Positions 45,601 through 56,938 of a stretch of 64,000 bases of DNA are shown here, piece by piece. The DNA is from Mesostigma viride (taxonomy: Eukaryota; Streptophyta; Mesostigmatophyceae; Mesostigmatales; Mesostigmataceae): positions 4,300,271 through 4,364,270 of the forward strand of contig RPFO01000079.1 in assembly GCA_009746045.1 (NCBI GenBank). The letters run 5' to 3'. Below the pieces are notes generated by a model, which saw only the letters and a list, made by a program, of their open reading frames with translations, was not told the DNA's origin and did no database searches. Every line of letters starts with the position of its first letter. Within the stretch, counting starts at the first letter, position 1. A program made the position numbers and the translations under genes.

Positions 45601-47590
45601 GCGCCTGTACTGTGTTGCGACCTGAACGGAAGCCGTGCTGAGTCTCGCTGAGGTGACCGTCCAGGGCCGTGCGCCTGCAGGCGGTTCAGGATGAGCCGCA
45701 TAAGAAGCTTGAGGGGGGCACTTTGAATGCACACCCCTCTGTAGTTGCCGGGGTCGGCAGGCGACCCCTTGTTCTTGTACAGCATCGTGCGAAAACTGTG
45801 TTGCCAGGCCGCTGGAGGTGGCTGCGACGACAGCAGAAGGCGGTTGCAGATGTCCCGGAAGAGCAGCATAACACCTGTGTCCTCGAATTCGGCTGCAAGT
45901 TTTACAACTGCGGCCGGAATCTCGTCAGAGCCGGTGGCTGCGTCATAACGCAGCTAGGCGCTGGACCGCCTCCGTGACCTCGCGGGAGGTGAAAGGAGGC
46001 ATGTCAGACGGGTCGCCAAGTGGGCCGACCAGCGGGGGGACTAGGTAGTCCGCCGCTGATCTAGGCGGGGCAGGGGGCCCAGCGGGGCCGGCCAGGGCGG
46101 CCGGGCGGGCGGCGGCGGCTGGGAGCAGGGGTGGGGGCGGCGCAGCTGTCCCCACGACCTCGGCCGTGGCCGTGGCCCAGGTACGAAGCCGCTTGGCTGG
46201 GGCGCCGGGGACGTCGTGGCGGTGGGGCCGGCCGAGGCCGTCCGGGTGCCCGAGGCGCTTGTACCAGAACCAGGCCCCCTTGCCGTCGTGCTTCTGCTGG
46301 CAGCTGTGCAGGTACTTGACCATCTGCTGAGCATCTGCCTTCTCAGCCTGCTCGTAGGCGGCCCTCAGAGCTGCTTGCAGCCCAGGTTTGGCGATCGGAT
46401 CTCTGTTGCGGCGGAGCATCTGCCTGGCGGCGACCACTGTCGGTGCGTGACGGTGGACAGCAAGCTGCCGACGCGGAGGCAAGGTGGGGAGGGTGCGGGC
46501 AGCCAGGCGATACTTGGCGGCGACACCACGGAGGATCACTGAGATATCCCCCGGCGGCGGAATGGCGTGTAACTGCTGTCGGCTGCCCCCGGCGTCGAAT
46601 ACGGCCAGGAAATCATCCCTGTGCGACATAGCGGCCTGCTCTGCTGCTGACATCTTGTCGGCATCCTTCAGCACAATCCGGAGCACTTTTCAGATCTGGC
46701 TGAGGTGCCAGCTGTCGCGACGGTTTCACCCCAGGAAACCGCAATCTGATGCGAGCGAGCACGAGACGATGATCAGATTCCACCGTGCTGACAGAATCTT
46801 GCAGGACGCGAGCATCGACAACTGAGGGGCGCTGAGCCCGACGTACGCAGACATAATCAAGGCACACCACCCGATCCGACGGCCCAAAAAAGGTGGCCAG
46901 CTGCTCAGCGGGGCGTGCGAAAGAAGCATTGCATGCAACCAGCGCAGATTCTGCCAGCAGATTCGCAAATAAAGGCGTGTTACCGTTGGCTGTCGTGTTG
47001 GTTGGGGAATACTGAGCGCCCCCAGTGCCAACTGGCAGCGTGGCGTTGGCGTCGAGCAGCATAACCAGGAAGTGCCGAGCTGGGATGTTGGCCTCCTCCT
47101 CCTTGAGAGCGTCGAAGAAGGCCTGACGTTCCGCCTGAGCTCGACCCGCATGTGGTGCATATCCCACGATAACGGTTAGCGTGTGGTGTGAATGGCCCTC
47201 AGTGGCTGAAAAAGTGGCCACTAGCACACGCGGGGACCGCAGCACGATGGACTGGAGCTGCTCTGATGCTGCCGGCGAGCACAAGAGGCCCACACCACCT
47301 TGGCCCGGCGCGTCGCCGCCACCATAGTGGAACCGCCAGCCTGCACGCAGGTCGTCGACCAGCAGACCGTTGACCGCGTGCTGAGGGTCAACGGTGCGTC
47401 GGTGCTCCTGGACTCCAAGAACAGCGATCTTGTTGTCGGCGCACAGGGCGATCAGCTCGTCGACGCGTTGGCGTGCTGGGGTGCCGCCGCTCGTAGAAGG
47501 ATCTGCAGGGAGGGTGCGCACGTTAAAACTTGCAATACCAAGAATGGGCCGTTGCCCTATTAGCGGGGGGGTGGGGGTGGGGGTGGGGGT
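42612..47590 (-). pseudogene. LINE B ORF2: endonuclease-reverse transcriptase, broken
   Basis: The endonuclease is in 47590-46690: FNVRTLPADP, VLGVQEHRR, LLDANATLP, VCLDYV and VESDHRLV. The linker is in the frame 46686-45943 after a shift near 46690. The RT fingers (MLYKNKGSPADPGNYRGVC) are at about 45790. Motif A, VDFIKAFDSVFW, is in another frame at about 45500. After the insertion come motif B GVWQGCVLSPYLF (43621) and motif C YADDTTLF (near 43440). The C-terminal part LTYGAETWTL (near 43090) has a further shift. The end reads KRPRVQSRGRHAR. At least four frame changes plus the insertion make it inactive. Confidence 0.86.
43669..45378. mobile_element. TTAA-flanked TIR element 2 (piggyBac-like, non-autonomous)
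   Basis: TTAA at 43665-43668 and 45379-45382, with ends ACCGTG and CACGGT. Near the ends are hairpins: CCAACTGTCCGCTA with AGCGGACAGTTGG on the left, and CCAACTGCCCGCTA with GGGCAGTTGG on the right. No transposase is seen; a 68-codon plus frame (44434-44640) is hydrophobic but unsupported. Removing the element joins the two halves of LINE B ORF2. Confidence 0.78.
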
Positions 47591-47645
47591 GGAGAAGGGT
47601 AGTGCTGGAGGTGGGGGTGGGGGTGGGGGGGGGGGGAGGGGGAGG
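47566..47645. repeat. G-rich (GGGGGT)n tract at the ORF2 start of LINE B
   Basis: Encodes a Pro-rich stretch in antisense and makes the ORF2 start uncertain. LINE A has a similar tract near 38695-38740. Confidence 0.75.
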
Positions 47646-47935
47646 GTGGCGATTGGGGTTAATGCTTGTCAACGCATGGAGGCTTTCTTTCAGGACGGAT
47701 ATGCGTCGTCTCCGTCCTGGCTGGGGTCGCCGGCGTGTCGACTGGGCCTCATCCCGCTCAAGGCGGGCTAGGAGGCGTGTAAGGCTGGTAAATTGGCGGG
47801 AAGGTTGACCGTGGCGTGCCTGGCGACCTTGCATCCTGATCATGCTCGCACGGTGCGACATGATGATGGAAAGGGGCTTGTTTATAAAGGCTGTGCCCAA
47901 AGCCTATTGTACCGCGAGGCCGCGAGGGTGTGCCC

Positions 47936-49276
47936 TTACGGGGCGCCATCCATACCCGGGACGTGCGTAGACGATGATGACGCAGCTGGGGCGGGCCTGG
48001 TACGGCCCGACTTGTGCCGCTTGTTAGGAGCCTGCGCCTCCGTGCGCTGTCCGTTGATGAATAGCACGGGGGTGTCGTGGACGAGGCGGACGTAGACCTT
48101 CTGGCCGTCGTGCCTGGCCTTGATCGCCACGTCGCTGCCCAGCAGACCATTCTTGATGACTAGCTGGGCCGGTGAGAGGAGGTCGTCGAGGCTCGGCGCG
48201 TTTCTCCCGCCTAGGAGCTTGCGGGCCTGGAGTACCTTCACCTTGCTGGCCACATTCGCAAAGGTCACCCGCATGGGGCCAGGCTGGCCCGCCATCCAAG
48301 CTGCCGACTCAATGCGGATGCGTTCGTTGCCCAGTTGCAGCCGGCCCACGATGAGGCTGTGGTACAGGCGTTGCGCTAGCATCAGGTCCGTTTCAGGCTG
48401 CTGCGCGACCTGAAAATACCGGACCACTATACTGCGTGAGCGCAGGTCCTCCTCGATAGCAGTCTTGTGGGCTGCAGCCCCCCTGCGTGCGGCATCCTCC
48501 ATCAGGTTGGCAATGTCTGTCTGTTTGACCATGTTAGCGTAGCTGGTGGCCGGTGCGGGAGCGGCTGGTTGGGGCGGGCTGGTCAGGGCGGCCTTGACCT
48601 CGGCAATGCTGGAGCGGAGCTCGGCAGTGTCTTGACGGATAGCGGTGGACAAGGTGCCGAGTTGGGCAGCCATGTCTGCGACTTTCTTATTGAGCTTGTG
48701 CAGGTCTGCTGCTTCCGGGGAAGCATCGGGGGTGTTGGCGGTGCCGTGATCGGCGTCCTCGAAGGCGGCAAAGAGTGCCCGGAGGCAAGGGGCCTGCACG
48801 TGACTCAAGAAAACAGAAAGTCGAAGCTGTGGCTCGTCCAAGTCGGCGATGTCGTTCACTGGAATGGTCCCGCAAGACGCGTAAGGAAAATATATCTCCT
48901 TGCCGGTGTCGTGCAGGTGGCGCAGGATAGCCTGCGCCTGCTCGGCGGTAAGCGAAAAGAACTGCTGCTCGTCGACAACCTGGCCAGGCATGAAGGATGC
49001 TGGGTCGAACTCAGCGTCGTTAGCGTCGTCGTCGTCGTCGTCGATGGCGTCGTCAATGGGGGTGTCTTTGGAAGACGATGGCGGGGGGATCTGGCTCTCC
49101 ATCTCGTCGGCTGGGGCGTAGCAAACCCGCTTGGAGGAGGCGGTAATGGCGGCCGCGTTTGCCTGGGGCCGCGTCGCAATGGTTTCCGCATCTGCAATCA
49201 GTTGCGTAATCGTGTTGAGCGCTGAAGCCTCCCTCTCGGAGAGAGAAGGGGAGGCGGTTGACGGAGTTTCTGCCAT
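47936..49276 (-). CDS. LINE B ORF1 protein (intact)
   Basis: 446 residues from MAETPSTASP to VPGMDGAP. LINE ORF1 proteins form trimers that coat the element RNA. An acidic run (DDDDDDANDAE) lies near residues 78-90. A likely coiled coil (LNKKVADMAAQLGTLSTAI and following heptads) lies around 190-230. An RRM-like and C-terminal region runs from about 270 to 420 (RSIVVRYFQVAQQ, MRVTFANVASKVKVLQARK, VFINGQRTE). There is no zinc knuckle. The frame is clean although ORF2 is broken. The ORF1 remnants at 30.4-32.6 kb follow the same domain order but differ in sequence. Confidence 0.82.
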   Translation of the reverse strand: MAETPSTASPSLSEREASALNTITQLIADAETIATRPQANAAAITASSKRVCYAPADEMESQIPPPSSSKDTPIDDAIDDDDDDANDAEFDPASFMPGQVVDEQQFFSLTAEQAQAILRHLHDTGKEIYFPYASCGTIPVNDIADLDEPQLRLSVFLSHVQAPCLRALFAAFEDADHGTANTPDASPEAADLHKLNKKVADMAAQLGTLSTAIRQDTAELRSSIAEVKAALTSPPQPAAPAPATSYANMVKQTDIANLMEDAARRGAAAHKTAIEEDLRSRSIVVRYFQVAQQPETDLMLAQRLYHSLIVGRLQLGNERIRIESAAWMAGQPGPMRVTFANVASKVKVLQARKLLGGRNAPSLDDLLSPAQLVIKNGLLGSDVAIKARHDGQKVYVRLVHDTPVLFINGQRTEAQAPNKRHKSGRTRPAPAASSSSTHVPGMDGAP

Positions 49277-49330
49277 AGCTGGTTCCGGAAAATTACGAAC
49301 CCTGCCTGTGCTGCGTGTTATGATATTGCG

Positions 49331-49708
49331 CTAAATCTTGGGCGATGGCGGCTGAAAATTATATCATCGTGTTCGTCATTAAAAGACGCATCTACTGCAA
49401 TTTACCCGACCAAATTTCATGCCTGGATGTAAAAGTTATGAGCATTCTCGGCATCCATAGCTCGCCACACCGTAAAAAATGCAGAAAGGCATGCCCTTGA
49501 CATGTCAACAAAATGTATGGGCATGCATGCATCCCCCCATGGCACACAAGTACTTACATGAACCGCTAAGCATGCGAAGGTCGATTGCCAAAAATGTGCA
49601 GTCGTCAGCCAACACCGACTGGGTGCATATTGCTCAAGTCTGAGCACTTTAACGAATGCGTAAAGAATGTCAAGCTGAGGTATGCCAGTCAAAGCGGCCA
49701 GTCCGCAT
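49331..49708. other. Kinase 3' flank, no feature recognised
   Basis: Lies between the LINE B 5' end and the kinase stop codon, and probably includes the kinase 3' UTR. Confidence 0.5.
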
Positions 49709-52700
49709 CTACGAGATTATGCAGCAAGTGGCTGCCGGCTTAGCTGCCATTTGTCCAGGAATGCCGTCCTCGATCATCTTGTTGAGGCGCTTCACGATCT
49801 CGGCACAGCTGGGCCTCTGCATGCCAGAAACCAGTCAAGCACACAGCCATGCATTCTGTCAGGGCGAGCGGATAGTCGTGTCAGTCTGTACCAAACTCAC
49901 ATTGTCCCATCGGCGATTCCCGCATGCCACCTACACCATTGGGCAGGACCGTCCTGCCCAATGATGAGGGTGGGCCACCCTCTGGAATCAGCATTATAGC
50001 CAATAAACTGATCAGCAGAGTCCGCAAGCATATACCTGAGAAGTGAAGCTGCCTACCAGGGAGCGGATATCTCAGTGGGTCGGAATCGTCTGGCACTGTC
50101 AAAGCGACCTCACGCTGGTATTTGCCCCCTAACTCTCGCAGTGTCCCCTTACTCTGCATAATCTATCTGGAATTAAATTCTATCTGGCAGCAGCTCTCTT
50201 CCCACTCGACATGCTCCCAAGCTCAAGAGGGAAAACGATCAACCCCATAGTATTAATATTCTGTGTAAAAATTGGATCTCAAACAGGTAATTGCCAAAGT
50301 GCAGTTTTGCATCAACAAATATAATCTGATTGCTATAATGGCATGACTTGCAACAGCAACCCTTCACTATCTATTACTGTTAAGGGTTTAGGGAGCACTA
50401 ACCCCTAAACCCTAAACCCTAAACAGCAACCTTTCACCATCTATTACTGTTTAGGGTTTAGGGAGCACTAACCCCTAACCCCTAACCCCTAACCCCTAAA
50501 CAGCAACCCTTCACCATCTATTACTGTTTAGGGTTTAGGGAGCATTAACCCCTAACCCCTAAACCCTAAAGAGCAACCCTTCACCATCTATTACTGTTTA
50601 GGGTTTAGGGAGCATTAACCCCTAAACCCTAAACCCTAAACAGCAACCCTTCACCATCTATTACTGTTTTGGGTTTAGGGAGCATTAAGGGGACGTGGCG
50701 CGCCGAATATTTTCCGCGCCAAAAAATTCGCGGTACCGTCCGTACGGTGTATAATGTGTGCCCGGACCGCTCAACCCTCGCGGAAGTGGCCATGGCGGCA
50801 TGCCTTTATGCAATATTAATCGATATGGCACGTAAACAGCTAGAAAAAATGCTTGAATTTCGCAGAAGATTAGTTGATGACCTCATTGCGTGGCGGAAAG
50901 TTTACGGTTTGCAATATCGCTAATTTCTCGAACGGCTACGGGCGCGGGGGTCCAGGATATAATTTCTCTTGCGGATCATGAAATTTAATGCAGGTTTACG
51001 GCAGCTATTGTGAGGCAACGTAGGCTCTAAAGAGCGATTATGAAGCTAACTTAATGGTGTTGTCGAGTTTGAGCCGAAGCTTCCCGGTTTCTTTTACATT
51101 TCCGGCATTCAAGGTAAGAACCTACGCAGGCCTGCGCATGTCGCCTTCGACGTATTCACGGAAGGCGCACCTTCCTTGTTCGCCTGATCAATGGATGATG
51201 TCTTTTATTGTTGGAGCTTGCGTGCCAGTTTATGCATGAAACATTTCCACGCAGGCAGGTGCATTAACGTCGGCCTTTCGCCTTTTTTTCGGGCAGTTTC
51301 CCTGCAGGAAGCGCTCCATTTCTTTCGGTTGCATCGTCAGATTCCTAGCTATTTCGTACAATTTCGTGTAGTTTGTGGCTGGCATGCTAAATGCGCCGAG
51401 GTCAAGTTGTTGGTAATGTGTTGACATTTGTTTTCCATAATCCTTTGGACGTGACCTTGCTCAGACGCTTTGTTATGTGCCGGATCTGACACGCCTGTTT
51501 TAGAACGACATCCGGCATGTGCCTAGAGGCTAACAAGCTGGCATCAGCTTCTTAGCAAATTGCCCTATTGGAAAGGAAGGTGAGAGTGGTTCTTTTGCTG
51601 GCCATACTGCATGAGTGGCATTGCATTAGATAGGTGTTTCCATTGCTTTCCTTGAGCTATAACCATTAAGACTTCCCTGCTATGTGTGCAGCAAGGCAAG
51701 CTGGATAGGATGTGAATGCTTGGCATACAACATGTATGATTTGCTGCCAAGTTTGCAGGCTGCAGTTGCCTCTATTGCTTGGGCAGTCTTTCTAAGGTTT
51801 TTACACGTATACTTGCTGAGTTCTTGGCATAAATTTACATGGTAACCTTGGGCTGAGCTTAGTGTATGCTCTCTTGGTGCGTGTATGCCTAGCGATGGTG
51901 TTGCTATGCGCACGCTGGCAAGGCTGGCCATGCTGAGGGCAGGGGAGGGCAGATGAGGTGCCTAGCCTTTTCTTATGTTGTGTGATCGAGTTGGGCATGT
52001 TTTTTGGCTTCTTGGATGGAAAACATGATGCCTAGGTGGCCTTATACACAGAAAAACCTCATTTAGCGTATGTTCAGGTTTTAGCACGCCAAACGCAATA
52101 ACTTGAGCTAGACTTGTCGGAATGACCTGGGACTTGGACCACTGCTGTCCCCCTGTTAGCCGGATTTTCGCTACATTTTGTTGCCTAATCTGAAGTGTTT
52201 ATGACATGTTTATTCCCAATGTCCGGTAAAAAAAGGGTACTTTTGCGGGGAAATTAATAACTGTTCAAGGTTTAGTCATTTTCATGATGTAAATAGCTCA
52301 GCAAGCTACAAACTCAGGGAACTATAGACGCTACATTTTTTTTTGCCAACAAATGAGTGCATGGGCTGGGGCATACATAGCCCTAATTAGCGTCTTTTTC
52401 TATTTATAGCGCTATATTGGCGTATATGTGGGGGTAGTACCCCCAACAAGTGCATGGACAACTCACTAGAGATGTTATTTAGTGCCCCCAATCATAATTT
52501 AGCATGGTGCAACTGCTATTCAAGTGATATTAGCATGGGTCAAGTTTTAAGGTTTTTGGGGTGCCACCTCCCCTTAACCCCTAAACCCTTAACCCTAAAC
52601 AGCAACCCTTCACCATCTATTACTGTTGTGCCATCACTCCTGGTAGGGTCACCATCGGGTGCCATGATATCGCAACCAAAAAGTGTGGAATTTACTGTCA

Positions 52701-55700
52701 AGGATGGCCATTTTGTAGTGATTAGCTGACCGGTCCCTGGCTTACCTCCTTGGGGTCTTGTGCCCACGCGGATGCCAGCAGTTGCTTGAGATCCTCGGGC
52801 CACTGTTTGGGCAGTCGCGGCCGGATCCCCTTGAGCGCATGCCCCGCCGCCACGTCCTCTGGTGATATGAAGTCGCGGCTGTACACCGTCTCGTTGGTGA
52901 GCATCTCGTAGAAGATGATGGACCAGCTGGCACATGCCACCGCCATCACAACCGCACCAATGTCACAACCAGCCCCCCGCCACCCCCACCCAAGGTGTCA
53001 TGATTCCCCCCCCCCCCCCCCCCCCCCGGACCATTACCAGCGCCGCCACCACCATGCCATCATATGATTGGGCGGGGGAATGCACAGCACACACAGAAGA
53101 TGCCAGCACGATGCTAAACGATTGTTAGCCGCGGGCTCTAAATGTTAGCGATGCTCTTCCTCTTGGTGCAGAGGACAGCAAAAATGCTTCCTTCATCCCT
53201 TCATCTCTCGACCCCTCCCTCCCGTTCTTCTTCCCTTTCCGAGGATGCACTGAGTACACAACCGCCTTGCACCCACTTCTCCCACGTGCGTCCTGCAGGG
53301 CTGGTTGTACCAGGACGAGCGAACGCATGCTCGATGCCACGCACACCTGCCTGCCTCCTTTTGTGTGTGTGAGTGAGTGTGCGTGTGTGTGTGTGTGTGC
53401 GTGTTGTGCACAAGGTTCTGCTATCACGGGCTCATAAGGAACGACCCACAAGGATAAGCACCTAGATTGCGTCACATGGGTACCAACCAAGTTAGCACTT
53501 ATCTAAGGCTGGACGATGAAACCACAGGACCGGCCTGCTACGCCCAACCTTTGCTGCATCCACGCACGCTGCCACTCATGCACGTACACCTGCCCGCCTC
53601 GTTTGCTGCATCCCTGCATGCCAGGCGGGCGACTTCTGACTCTGCCACTAGAACTGGGCCGAGTACCCCTTTATGGAACGGGCAGCCTTCGTGAAGCCTA
53701 GCCGCAGATGGTTGGCAGCATTAGCGGGCGCGATGCCACTAGCAGTGCTTACCTCTAGGTGCTGCCAACCCATGCATTACAGATGGTGAACTTCTAATAT
53801 TACGCCGTTGACTGACGTAGAACCAAGCCGCTAAATTACCAATAATCTGTCTCCCCCCTCATGCCTCCCCCCCCCCCAAAAAAAAAAAAAATAAAAAAAT
53901 CCAAGTGAGTTAGATGCCATCTGATGACTTAGCGACCGAGAAAACTCGTCCAACAGGGCACACAGACATCAAGACTTCAGGGAAATCACCAACCCATCAT
54001 CCACCTCGAAGAAAGATAATCCATTCCTGAGGAAAGGCATCGGTGTGATGCGTTCAAAGAGAAACTTGTCCACGTACGAGAAGATGTGATCATCGTCATG
54101 CACTCCATGTATGAGACCATGCATTCCATGTTTGCGAGTATGCCATCTACACAGGAAAAAAGAAATAATCCACTTCAGTTGCGGAGACAAAACAACCAAC
54201 GTACGAAAAGATGTCAACTTTCTCGTCGTAGTTCTCGTGCTTGTACACCTCCGGCGCCATGTACCTGCGGGGCACGCATCCGCAGCATGCCGATGGCATG
54301 ACCGAGGTGTCAAAACGATCGCGTGGGCCCCATCTACGGCGCAGCAGCTTGCGCCTGCTTTGATACTAGCAGCAGTTTTTGATGCAGACATATACGGCCA
54401 GCAATCCATGCAGAAAAAACCCAGACAAGCCCAACCGGTTATGATTATGACTGTCGTTGCACGATTACCGAGGTTGATAATGGTTAGGAGCCGTCACTAT
54501 TGGTGGCGATGAGCATGATTGCCATTTATCCATGAGAATCGATAGGGGTAAGTGCCCAGGCTACGGGGTGCATGTCTTCGCACACTAGGTGCATGTTCAT
54601 ATGCGGCTGGGTGGAAGTATAGGTGGGCGCTCACGCACTGATGGGAAAAACAGGTAACAACGCACATGGCTCTTTAGCGATGACAGCAAGAGGACAGGCC
54701 AGTACGGTCTACCTGCACAAGTAAGGGATTCATGGTCAAGAATCGAGGCTGTGTCGGGTGCGCTGCATGCATGCATGCACTCACCGGTAGGACCCCGTCT
54801 CCCCCGTCATCTTATACACGGCCTTCTCCTTGGCTTTGCTTGCGAGCTTGCTGCATGGGTGGGAGGGGCGGAAAGGGGGAGGGGGGGCAGGGCGGGGCGG
54901 GGCGGTGGCGGAGCGGGGCGCACAACACAGAAAGGTGCTATTGTCAGCGCGGCTGGCAGGTTTGACTGGCAGCTGCACACCATGATCGGGGGGTCATTCT
55001 CAGACATCCCGTTGCAATGCCGCAACTTGCCTTGACAGCCGAGACTGGCAGACCTGGCCGAGGGCCCTACCCAGCACACTAGACGCGTGGCAATATGCAT
55101 GGCAGGGATGTGAACCTTGGATAGCACGCGCTACCACACGGGAGGGAATGCACATGCAGGCGGTGTGCAGGTAAGGTGCATGGGCTAGCGGCCCAGGTCG
55201 GGGGGGGGGGGGGGGGGGGCAGGGAAATATGGTGCCCAGGCCAGGGATCAAGGGCAGACGCACGGAGGGGCCACAGGACAAGGACGGAGCCTATGTGCGG
55301 GGGGTTGGGGGGGGGGAGGACGGAGGACAGCAGGGAATCTGAGGCAGGGGAGGGCTGCACCCCGATACCCTGCAGGAAACGTCTCCCACGTGAAGAACGC
55401 AGCCGAACGCAGCCGAACGCAGCTGAACGCAGCTGCCTTACAGCGGCCGCTGTGTACCATTGCCCGGGTGTGTTGCATGCTGATACCTCAACCATGCGTG
55501 CTACCCAATTATTGGACAGAGTTGCGACTACATCGGTCGAACGTGGTTACTAGGCTTATTGGAGAGGCCCCAGCTGCATGGGGACGTGTGCCACACATGA
55601 ACTTGCATGATTGCCCACACACATAGGCACATTCCAAGGCCACACGAATGCGGCGCATCCCAGCGTGCCAATCCACCACACCCATGCGCCACCTGCCGCC

Positions 55701-56938
55701 CTCAGTGCACTGCATGGTCATGCATGTCCCACATGCCCCCAACGTAAGCCTGGGCTGAGTCCCTCAACATCCCAACGTGCTGCGTAACATGACTGAAACA
55801 ACTAGACGTGCGTGTGGGATACACAAGGACTATGCTGCCAGTGACACCCGTCCATGCAGGCCCATGGTGACCCGCTTCCTGAGCAGTAGGCGGACAAACT
55901 TTACCTGGGATGCCGCCCAATCAATTACAGAATGCATGCACAACGTCCAAGAATGCATCTCGGGCGGGCGCGTGCACGACAGAGGCTTGATGAACGCACC
56001 CCATCCCAAAGTCGGTGATCTTGGCGGTGCCCGTGGCGTCCAGCAGAACATTGTCCGGCTTCATGTCGCGGTGGATGACCGTCGGGCTCACCCCGTGCAG
56101 GTACTCCAGCCCCTTTGCGATGTCCCGCCCAATCACAAACGCATCCGCCAGCGCCACCTTCTTCTTCTGGATAAGGGAGTTGATGGTGCCGGTGGACAGA
56201 AGCTCCTGGCAGATAAACTGGAGCGACTGGCCTGTGGCCGCGTCGACATAGTCCCCGACGCCGAGGTACGCGCAGATGTGCGGGTGCTTGAGCTTACGCA
56301 TGAGCGCCGCCTCGTTGGCGAAATCCTGCATGTCGGCCTGGCTTGAGAGGACCTCGGGCCGCAGCTTCTTGACCGCCATCAACTGGCCGCTCGTATTGTG
56401 CTTGTATTCCTCCACTGAGGCAAACGCACCCTCTGAATGGGTGCAGGGCGAGGGGGACGCCCAGTCAGGAGGGACAACCGGCCGGCGAGGTCACCGCATA
56501 AGGGCCATGTCAATATCAATGGCTCGTCAGGACCGAGTCTGCACCGAGAGGAGCATGAAAATGGCATCATCCTGAAACCCACAGATAATTCCAATCCAGG
56601 CCGGCTCGCAAAGATCTTGTCATTAACCGACAGTGAGAATTAGCAGGGATTCGTGAGTTTGGATATCACTCACCTCCCAAATGCCTAACAAACGTCATGT
56701 CGTCCAGGGAGATGTAATCGTTGGGAACCATGTCGCGCAGCGTGCGGAAACTTTTGGATGCCTTGTCAGCCATCATGACTCTGGACGACGCGTCTTTAAA
56801 CAAAGATAACCCCCGCTTAGCTACACCATCGACGGAGAGCCTGATTTGGTTTTCCGACACTCCCTGATCCATGTTTTCCTGCTTGATTACTTTCACTTCA
56901 TCAGCAACGGATGTGCCGCTGTTATCGAGAACTGTCAT
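49709..56938 (-). CDS. Raf-like protein kinase with a C-terminal CaaX motif (6 exons)
   Basis: A Ser/Thr-type kinase, 370 residues. Exons (minus strand): 56938-56674, 56432-56000, 54850-54785, 54264-54205, 52926-52746, 49816-49709. All introns are GT-AG and the summed coding length, 1113 nt, keeps frame. Domain landmarks: glycine loop LGEGAFASV (87-95), Lys110 in AVKKL, Glu129, HRDMKPDN (209-216), DFG (229-231), activation segment MTGETGSYRYMAPE (247-260), and RPSCAEIVKRL (336-346) closing the domain. These match plant Raf/TKL-type kinases. The N-terminal 85 residues have no recognised domain. The protein ends TCCIIS: Cys367-Ile-Ile-Ser is a CaaX box, preceded by another Cys. This predicts farnesylation and membrane location (inference). 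Introns of 1.1-2.9 kb hold repeats and a transposon. Confidence 0.87.
50354..50688. repeat. Telomere-like tandem array inside kinase intron 5
   Basis: Four to five units of about 62-66 bp. Each carries CAGCAACCCTTCACCATC, TATTACTG, then TTTAGGGTTTAGGG, a short spacer AGCATTAA and CCCTAAACCCTAAA. TTTAGGG therefore appears in both orientations, head to head, and each unit can form a hairpin. It continues at 52574-52627 after the inserted element. Confidence 0.88.
50689..52573. mobile_element. TTAA-flanked TIR element 3 within the telomere-like array
   Basis: TTAA at 50685-50688 and 52574-52577. The ends read GGGGACGTGGC and, in reverse complement, GGGGAGGTGGC (10 of 11). 1885 bp with no transposase recognised. 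A plus frame near 50792-50923 (MARKQLEKMLEFRRRL) is helical and charged but has no assigned family. Removal rejoins the array spacer AGCATTAA with CCCCTAAACC. Confidence 0.75.
52574..52627. repeat. Telomere-like array, right remainder
   Basis: TTAACCCCTAAACCC, then CCTAAACAGCAACCCTTCACC and TATTACTGTT, which is the same unit as 50354-50688. Confidence 0.85.
53006..53027. repeat. Poly(C) run of 22 in kinase intron 4
   Basis: Uninterrupted C run. Length may be unreliable in any assembly. Intron 4 also holds a (GT)n run at 53361-53405 and a C/A-rich run at 53866-53897. Confidence 0.8.
55200..55219. repeat. Poly(G) run of 20 in kinase intron 2
   Basis: Uninterrupted G run. Intron 2 also has a 10-bp tandem repeat of the form ACGCAGCCGA near 55396-55435. 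Confidence 0.8.

Larger units (their letters stand above)
42417..49330 (-). mobile_element. LINE B: full-length two-ORF LINE, split by TTAA element 2
   Basis: From a TTAA tail (42417-42437) and hairpin (42442-42464) through ORF2 to an intact ORF1 (start 49276). Without the 1710-bp insertion at 43669-45378 it is about 5.2 kb, the usual size for a two-ORF LINE. The 5' end is approximate. ORF2 has several frame breaks while ORF1 is open. It lies just downstream of the kinase gene end (49709), in the same orientation. Confidence 0.87.

Noticed and set aside
33195-50830. ATGGCGG near the start of all three TTAA elements (near 33200, 43945 and 50790), as if a shared gene start
   Set aside because: The following codons do not agree between elements, and the heptamer alone is too short to be meaningful.
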